Of a stretch of DNA of 64,000 bases, positions 52,486 through 61,400 are shown piece after piece. Positions within the stretch are counted from its first letter, which is position 1. The number at the start of each line of letters is the position of its first letter. The position numbers and the translations under genes were made by a program. The stretch is from positions 154,915 through 218,914 of the forward strand of contig NZ_LQPW01000165.1 of the NCBI RefSeq assembly GCF_002116635.1, written 5' to 3'. The notes below the pieces were generated by a model. It did not search any database, had not been told where the DNA came from, and saw only the letters and a program-made list of their open reading frames with translations. The DNA is from Mycobacterium szulgai. GTDB taxonomy: Bacteria; Actinomycetota; Actinomycetes; Mycobacteriales; Mycobacteriaceae.

Positions 52486-55400
52486 CCGTTCCCGCCGGGA
52501 GTGCCGGGGTTGCCCGGTGCGCCGGTGTTGCCCGGGGTGCCGGCGCCAACCGGGGTGCCACCACCACCGCCGTTGCCGGCGGTGCCGCCGCCGCCACCGG
52601 TCCCGCCGGTGCCGTCGTCGCCATTGGTGCCACCGGTACCGGCTGCACCGCCGGCGCCCAAGGCGCCGCCGTCGCCGCCGTCACCGCCACTGGGGCCCTT
52701 GCCGCCGTCGCCGCCGTTGCCGTTGGTACCGCCGCCGTTGCCGCCGACCCCGCCGGTCTGGCCGAGCAATGCGCTGCCTCCGATGCCGCCGGCCCCGCCG
52801 TTGCCACCCTTGCCGCCGTTGCCGGAAGTGACGCCGCCGGCCCCGCCGGCGCCGCCGGCGCCGCCGATACCGCCCTTGCCGCCGGTGCCACTGTCGCCGC
52901 CGGTGCCGCCGTTCGGGTTGGTCACCGTGCCTGCGGCGCCGTTGCCGCCGGTGCCGGGGGCCCCGCCGTTGCCGCCCAGTCCGCCGTTGCCGCCGGCCCC
53001 GCCGTCGCCGGCGCCCTGAGCCTTGCCGCCGGCCCCGGCGGCGCCACCGGCCCCGCCGACTCCGCCGTCGCCGCCCTTGCCGCCGGCGCCGGAGTTGACG
53101 CTGAAGTCGCCGGTCGCGCCGTTGCCGCCGGCCCCGCCGGTGGCGCCCTGACCGCCGTTGCCACCGATACCACCGTTGCCGGAGATAGTGCCGCCCATGC
53201 CGCCGGCGCCGCCCGTGCCGCCGGCTCCGCCGGCCTGACCGACGCCGCCGTTATCGCCGGGGTTGGCTCCGCTGGTGCCGACATTGCCCGCCGCGCCGTT
53301 GCCGCCGAGGCCGCCGTTGCCGCCGTTGCCGATGTTGCCGCCGTTGCCGCCGGCGCCGCCGTTGCCGCCGTTGGTGCCCGCGACGGTGGCGTTGAAGCCG
53401 TCGCCGCCCTTGCCGCCGTTGCCGGCCGGCCCGGTCACCGAGGTGCCGTTGGCGCCGTTGGTGCCGGTGCCCCCGGTGCCGGCGAGGCCACCGTTGCCGG
53501 CGGTCCCGGCGTTGCCGCCGTTGCCGCCGACGCCGCCGTTGGGGTTGCTGGCGGTGCCGCCCGCGCCGTTGCCGCCGTTGCCGGGTGTCCCAGCGTTGCC
53601 GCCCTTGCCGCCGCTGCCGCCGGCGCCGTTGGTGCCGGCGCTGCCGGTACCCAGGACCGTGCCGGCGGTGCCGCCGTTGCCGCCCTTGCCGCCGTCGCCG
53701 CCGTTACCGCCGTTACCGCCGTTCTGGGCGCCGTTGATGCCGGTGCCATAGGTGTTGCTGTTAGCGACGCCGTCGGCTCCGGTCGTGCCGCTGCCGCCGT
53801 TGCCGCCGTTGGCACCGTTGCCGCCGTTGCCGCCGTTGCCGGCGTTGCCGGAGATCGAGCCGCCGTTGCCGCCGTTGCCGCCGGCGCCGCCGAAGCCGCC
53901 GGCCTTGCCGTCGGTGCCACTGGCGCCGGTGCCGCTGCCGTTGCTGCCGGCCGTGCCGGCCTTGCCGGCACCGCCGTTGCCGCCGTTGCCGCCGTTGCCG
54001 ATGTTCCCGCCGTTGCCGCCGTTGCCGCCGGCGCCGCCGTTGCCGCCGGCGGCGGTCGCGGTGAACCCGTCGCCGCCCTTGCCGCCGTTGCCGGCGGGTG
54101 CGGTGACCGGCGTGCCGTTGCTGCCGTTGGTGCCGGTGCCGCCGGTGCCCGCAATGCCGCCGGTGCCTGCGGTGCCGGCGTTGCCGCCGTTGCCGCCGTT
54201 GCCGCCGGTGGGGTTGGTGGAGGTGCCGGCCGCGCCGTTGCCGCCGTTGCCGGGCGTTCCGGCGTTGCCGCCGTTGCCGCCCGAGCCGCCGGCGCCGTTG
54301 GTGCCGGCGCTGCCGGTACCGAGGACCGTGCCTGCGGTACCGCCGTTGCCGCCCGTGCCGCCGTTACCGCCGTTGCCGCCGTTGCCGCCGTTGCCGCCGC
54401 TTTGGCCGTTGGTGAGGCCGTTCGTACCGGCCACGCCGTTGCCGCCGGCGCCGCCATTGGCGCCGTTGCCGCCGGTGCCGCCGCTGCCGCTGTTACCGGA
54501 GATCGAGCCGCCGTTGCCGCCGTTGCCGCCGGCGCCACCGGCGCCGCCGTCTTGGCCGCTGGTGCCGCTGTCGCCGGCGGCGGCACCGTTGACGCCGGGG
54601 GTACCGGCCACGCCGTTGCCGCCGGCCGCACCGTTGCCGCCGTTGCCGTAACTGCCGCCGTTGCCGCCGGCGCCGCCGTTGCCGCCGCTGGCGCCCGCGG
54701 TCGACGGGCTGAAGCCGATGCCGCCGTTGCCGCCGTTGCCGACCGCGCCGACGATCGCGGCGCCGTTCTTGCCGTTGGTCGGAGCGCCGCTGCCGGTGCC
54801 CGCGGTGCCGCCGACGCCGACGGTGGTGCTGCCGCCGTTGCCGCCCTTGCCGCCGTCGGGGTTGTTCACCGTGCCGGGCGCGCCGTTGCCGCCGTCGCCG
54901 GGGGTGCCGGCGTTGGCGCCGTCGCCGCCGTTACCGCCGGTGCCGGTGCTGCCGCCAGTGCCCACACCCTGAGCCACGCCGCCGACCCCGCCGTTGCCGC
55001 CGTTGCCGCCGTTGCCGCCGACCCCGCCGTTGCCGCCGTTCTGGCCGCCGCCGATGCCGGTGCCGTAGGCGTCGACATCGGTGACGCCGGCCGCGCCGTT
55101 GACGCCGTTGCCGCCCTTGGTGCCGTTGCCGCCGTTGCCACCGGCCCCGCCGTTGCCGCCGTTGCCGGAGACGGTGCCACCCTTGCCGCCGGCCCCGCCA
55201 TTGCCGCCGGAGCCGCCGGAGCGACCGTCGGTGCCGCTGTCGCCGGGGTTGACGCCGTTGGTTCCGCTGATGGCCGCGGACACGCCGTTGCCGCCGGCCC
55301 CGCCGTTGCCGCCGTTGCCGATATTGCCGCCGTCGCCGCCGTTGCCGCCGTTGCCGCCGCTGCGGCCCGGAGTCAGCGGGTTGTAGCCGGCGCCGCCCTG

Positions 55401-58400
55401 GCCGCCGTTGCCGGCCGGCCCGACGACCGAGTCGCCGGCCTTGCCGTTGGTACCGGCCGGGGAGCCCGTTCCGGCGATGCCGGCCGTGCCGGCGGTACCG
55501 GCGTTGCCGCCGTTGCCGCCGTTGCCGCCGGTGGGGTTGAGCAGGGTGCCCAGCGCGCCGGTGCCGCCGTTGCCGGGGGTGCCGGCCTTGCCGCCGTTGC
55601 CGCCGTTGCCGCCGGCGCCGGTGGTGCCCGCGCTGCCGCTGCCGTTGAGCAGTGCGCCGGCGGTGCCGCCGTTACCGCCGTCGCCGGCGTTGCCGCCGTT
55701 GCCGCCGTTGCCGCCGGCCTGGCCCGTGCCGCTGTTGACGCCCTGGACGCCGGCCTTGCCGGTCACGCCGTTGCCGCCCTTGCCGCCGTTGGCGCCGTTG
55801 CCGCCGGCGCCGCCGCTGCCGGCGTTTCCGGCGAGGGTGCCGCTGGCACCGCCGTTGCCGCCGGCCCCACCGGAGCCGCCGGCCTGGCCGTCGGTGCCGC
55901 TGCTGCCCGGGGCGACGCCGTTGACGCCGGGGGTGCCGGCCGTGCCGTTGCCGCCGGCCCCGCCGTTGCCGCCGTTGCCGGTGGATCCGCCGCTACCACC
56001 GTTGCCGCCCTTGCCGCCGGAGGTACCGGGGGTGGTGGGGCTGAAGCCGTTGCCGCCGTTGCCGCCGTTGCCGGCGGTGCCGGCCGGAACCTGGCCGGGG
56101 TTGCCGTCGGCGCCGTTGCTGAAGCCGGTGCCGCCCTTGCCGAGTCCACCGGCGCCGCCGACGATGCCGCCGTCGCCGCCATTGCCGCCGTTGGGGTTGC
56201 CGGCCGTGCCGTTGCCGCCGTTGCCGCCGTTGCCGCCGACACCGGTATTGCCGCCGTTGCCGCCCTTGCCGCCGTTGCCGTCGTGGTAGCCCGCGGCCAA
56301 GTGCGCTCCGCCGTTGCCGCCCTTGCCGCCGACGCCGCCGTTGCCGCCGTTGCCGCCCTTGCCGCCGTCGCCGCCGGCTGGGCCGTCGGCGCCGTTGCCG
56401 CCGGTGCCGCCGCCGCCACCGTTGCCGCCGGCGCCGCCGTTGCCGCCGTCGCCGGCGATCGTGCCGCCCAGGCCGCCGGTGCCGCCGTTGCCGCCGCCGC
56501 TGGCGTTGTCGCCGATCTTGCCGTCGGCGCCCGGGGAGGAGCCGTTGGCGCCGGTGGTACCGGTCGCGCCGCTGCCGCCTGCACCGCCGTTGCCGCCGAC
56601 GCCGTACTGCCCGGCGTTACCGCCGGTCCCGCCGTCGCCGCCGGCCTTGGTCGGGTCGTTGGAGTTCCAGCCCGCGCCGCCGGTACCGCCGTTGCCGGCG
56701 ATGGTGGTCGGGGTGCTGCCGGGGTTGCCGGGGTTGCCGGGGTTGAGACCGGTGCCGGGCGTTCCGGCGGCGCCGCCACTGCCGGGGTTGGCTCCGTTGC
56801 CGCCGGTGCCGCCGGTCGGGTGGGCGGCAGTGCCCGCCGCGCCGGTGCCACCGACGCCGCTTACGCCGCCGGTGCCGCCGTCGCCGGCGTTGCCGCCGTT
56901 GCCGACGGTGCCGCTGGTGACGGTTCCGGCGTCGCCGCCCAAACCGCCCTTGCCGCCGGTCCCGCCGTTGCCGGCGTCGCCGCCTTTACCGCCGTTGAAG
57001 CTGAAGTCACCGGTACCGCCCTTGCCACCGGTGCCGCCGACACCGCCGGTGCCGCCGCTGCCGCCGTTGCCGCTGTTGCCGGCAACCGTGCCGCCGTTGC
57101 CGCCCTTACCGCCGGCGCCGCCGTCGCCGCCGGTCCCGCCGACGCCACCGTTGCCGCCGGGGAACGTGCCGGCGGAGCCGGTAGCGCCGGCACCGCCGGT
57201 GAAGCCTTTGCCGCCGTTGCCGCCGTTGCCGTAGGCCCCGGCGTCGCCTCCGTTGCCGCCGCTATAGCCGGTCTGGCCGGTGCCGGGGACGCCGAAGGCG
57301 TCGCCGCCGTCGCCGCCGTTGCCGGTCGGGGTGGTGGGTGTGGTGCCGTTGGTGCCGTTGGTGCCCGGGCCGCTCGGGCCGACACCGGCGATCCCGGCGT
57401 TGCCGCCGGCACCGGGGTCGCTGCCCTTGCCGCCGTCGCCGCCGCCGAGGAATCCGTTGCCGCCCTTGCCGCCTTCCGCGCCTAGGCCGCCATTGCCGCC
57501 GTTGCCGCCGTTGCCGCCGGTGCCGGTCGTGGTGTTGGCGCCGTTGCCACCGTTCCCGCCGGCCGCTCCCTGACCAGCGTTACCGCCCGCGCCGCCGTGC
57601 CCGTTCTGGCTGCCGCTGTTACCACCGGCACCGCCGGCCCCGCCGTTACCGCCGTTCTGACCGGCCTTGCCGTTGGGGTCGATGGCGTTGCCGTTGGGGC
57701 CGCTGGCACCGGCCGCGCCGTTGCCGCCGTTGCCGCCGGCGCCGCCGTCGCCGTAGAGGCCGCCGTCGCCGCCGGCTCCGCCCTTGCCGCCGTTGGTGCC
57801 GGGCACAGTGGCGTTGTAGCCGTCGCCGCCGCGGCCCCCGTTGCCGCCGACGTTGGTGGGTGTGCTGCCCGCGGTGCCGTTGGCGCCGTTGCTGCCACCG
57901 CCGATGCCGCTGCCGTTGGCACCGCCGGTGCCGCCGGTGCCGCCGGCCTTGCCGCTGCCGGAGGTGCCGCCCTTGCCGCCGGCGCCGCCGTCGGGGTTGG
58001 TGACGGTGCCGGCCGCGCCGTTGCCGCCGTTGCCCTGGGTGCCGCCGTTGCCGCCGTTGCCGGCCTTACCGCCGTTGCCGCCGAGCCCGTTGGTGCCGTT
58101 GGTCGCGGTGCCGCCCGCGCCGCCGCCGCCGCCGTTGCCGCCGACCCCGCCGTTGCCGCCGTTGCCGCCGGCCTGACCGCCGCCGATGCCGTTGTTGTAA
58201 GCGTTGGTGTTGGGAACGCCGTCATGGCCGTCCACGCCCGCCCCGCCGTTGCCGGCGTTGCCGCCGGCGCCACCTTGACCGCCGTTGCCGGCGTTGCCGA
58301 TAGTGGTGCCGCCGGCGCCGCCGGCCCCACCTTTGCCGCCGGCCCCGCCGTTGCCGCCGGTGGCGCCGTTGGTGCCGCCGTTGGCGCCGTTGGCGCCGTT

Positions 58401-61400
58401 GGCGCCGTTGGAGCCGCTACCGCCGGCCCCACCTTGACCGCCGTTGCCGTTGGTACCGCCACTGCCGCCCTTACCGCCGGCGCCGCCGGCCAGTCCGTTG
58501 CCGTTGGCGTCGGTGGCGTTGGGTATCTGGCTGTAGCCGACGCCGCCGTTGCCGCCGTTTCCGGACGGACCGGTGAAGCTGGCGCCCGCCTTGCCGTCCA
58601 GGCCGCTGGTGTCGCCGTTGCCGTCCAAGCCACCGGTGCCGCCGCCCCCGGCCTTGCCGACGCTGCCGCCGTTACCGCCGTCGCCGCCGTTGATGCTGCC
58701 GGTGATGCCGGCCGCGCCGTTGCCGCCGCTGCCGGATCCACCCGCGGCTCCGCCGTTGCCTGCATTGCCGCCTGCTCCGACACCGCCCGCGGTGCCGTAC
58801 AGGCCGGCCTTGCCACCGGCGCCGCCCTGTCCGCCGTTGCCGCCGACGCCGCCGTCGCCGCCGCTGCCGCCGTTCTGGCCGGCGCCGACGCCGGTGCCGT
58901 ACGCGTCGACGCCGGACACGCCGTTGGCGCCGTCGCGGCCGGTACCGCCGTTGCCGCCGTCCGCGCCGGCACCACCCTTGCCGCCGGCGCCGCCGTCGCC
59001 GAGGTTGCCCCCGGCGTCGCCGCCGGCGCCGCCCTTGCCGCCGGCACCGCCCGCCTGGCCGGTAAAGCCGTTGCCGCCGTTGGCGACCCCGTCCTTGCCT
59101 ACCGCGCCCGCCGCTCCGTTGCCGCCGTTGCCGCCGGCACCGCCGCTGCCGTAATTACCGCCGGCGCCGCCGGCGCCGCCGTCGCCGCCGTTACCGCCCG
59201 CGGTGGTCGCGGTGTAGCCGATGCCGCCGCGGCCGCCGTTGCCCACCGGAGTGGTGGGGGTGCCGCCGTCGTTGCCGTTGACGGGCGCGTTGGCGCCGCT
59301 GCCGCCGGCGCCACCGGCTGCCGCCTTGCCGACGTCGCCGCCCTTCCCACCGCTCCCGCCGGTGGTGTTGGTGGCGGTGCCGGCTGCGCCGTCGCCGCCG
59401 TCGCCGGGTGTGCCGGCGTTGCCGCCGTCGCCGCCCTTGCCGCCGACGCCGGTGGTGCCCTTGGCGCCGTGCGGGTTGAGGCCACCGACGCCGCCGTTGC
59501 CGCCGTTGCCGCCCACGGCGCCGTTGCCGCCGCTGCCGCCGTTCTGGCCGCCGCCGACGCCGGTGCCGTATGCGTCGACGCCCTGCACACCGGCGGAGCC
59601 CTTGAGGCCGGTGCCGCCGTTGCCGCCGGCGCCGCCGGTTCCACCGTTGCCGCCGTTGCCGGCGATGCCGGCGGTCACGCCGGCGTTACCGCCGCGGCCA
59701 CCGTTGCCGCCGGAACCGCCGGCCTGGCCGTTCCCGCCACTGTCACCGGGGTTGATGCCGGTGCTGCCGGCCATTCCGGCCACACCGTTTCCGCCGTTAC
59801 CGCCATTGCCGCCGTTTCCGACCGCACCGGCGTTGCCGCCGTCGCCGCCGTTGCCGCCGCTGGCGCCCGGGGCGCTGGGGCTGAAGCCGTTGCCGCCGTT
59901 GCCGCCGTTACCGCCGGAGGTGGGCGTGGTGCCCTTGGTGCCCGGGGTCGGTGTGCCTGATCCGGTGCCGACGCTGCCGGCCTTGCCGCCGAGGCCGGGG
60001 TTGCCGCCGGCGCCGCCGGCGCCGCCGTTGGGGTTGGCCGCGGTGCCGTCGGCGCCGATCCCGCCGTTACCGCCGGTTGCCCCGTTGCCGCCGCTGCCGG
60101 CGTTGCCCGCCTTGCCTTGCGTGGAGCCGGTGCCGCCGTTGCCGCCGTTACCGCCGGCCCCGCCGGCCCCGCCGGCCCCGGCGTTGCCGCCGGCACCGTT
60201 GTTGGTGCCGTTGACGCCGGCCGCGCCGTTGCCGCCGGCCGCGCCGTTGCCGCCGTTGCCCGCGTTGCCGGCGTTACCGCCGACGCCGCTGAGAGCTTGG
60301 GTACCGGTTCCGCCGAGCGTCTTGCCGCCGGCGCCGCCGTTGCCGCCGCTGCCGCCGCTGCCGCCCTGGCCACCGGCGCCGCCGGCCTGGCCGGCGCCGT
60401 TGTTGGTGCCTACCGCTCCGTCCTTGCCGGCTGCGCCGGCGCCGCCCTTGCCGCCGTCGGCGCCGTTGCCGCCGGCGCCACCGACACCGGCGGTCCCGGT
60501 GGCTGACCCGCCATTGCCGCCCACACCACCGTTGCCGCCGTTACCGCCTTGCCCGCCTATCTGGCCGTTGTCGCCGGGTGCGGCGCCGTTGTCGCCGGGT
60601 TTACCGGCCATGCCGTTGCCGCCGGCGCCGCCGGCGCCGCCGTTGCCGATCGAGCCGCCGGCGCCACCGGCGCCACCGTCGCCGCCGTTGCCGCCCGCGG
60701 TGATGGCGTCAAAGCCCCGACCGCCGACGCCACCGTTACCGGCCGGCGCGCCGACTCCGGCGCCCGTTGCGCCATTGGCGGCGCTGCCGCCGCCGCCGTT
60801 GGCCCCGCCGGTGCCGCCGGCGCCGGTGCCGCCGGGGTTACCGCCCTTGCCACCGGCACCACCGGTGGTGTTGGTGACCGTGCCGGCCGCGCCGTCGCCG
60901 CCGCTGCCCGGTGTTCCGGCGTTGCCGCCCTTGCCGCCGACGCCGCCGCTGCCGTTGGTGCCGGTGCCGCTACCGCTGCCGTTGAGACCGCCTACGCCGC
61001 CCTTGCCGCCGGCGCCGCCGGTGCCGCCCTGGCCGCCGTCGCCGCCGTTCTGGCCGCCGCCGATGCCGGTGCCGTACTTGTTGAGGTCGGCGGTTCCGTT
61101 GGCGCCGGTGATGCCGGTGCCGCCGGCGCCGGCCGCGCCACCGACGCCGCCGTTGCTGGCGTTGCCGCCGGTCCCATTGGTGCCGGTGCCGGAGCCGTTG
61201 CCGTTGAGACCGCCTACGCCGCCCTTGCCGCCGTTGCCGCCGGCACCGCCCGCGCCGCCGTTGCCGCCGGCGAAGCCGTTGGGGCTCGAGGCCGTTCCGT
61301 TGGCTCCGGGTGCGCCGATGCCGCCGGTGCCGGCGGTGCCTGCGTTACCGCCGTTGCCGGCGGCCCCGCCGCTACCGGCGGTGCCCTGGATGACACCGGC

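Noticed and set aside
52299..57485. A 1728-codon plus-strand frame and several others opposite the giant PE_PGRS gene
   Set aside because: Same artefact; translations are Ala/Val/Gly or Pro/Leu low complexity, and the first one merely extends the Rv0216-like region in the wrong frame.
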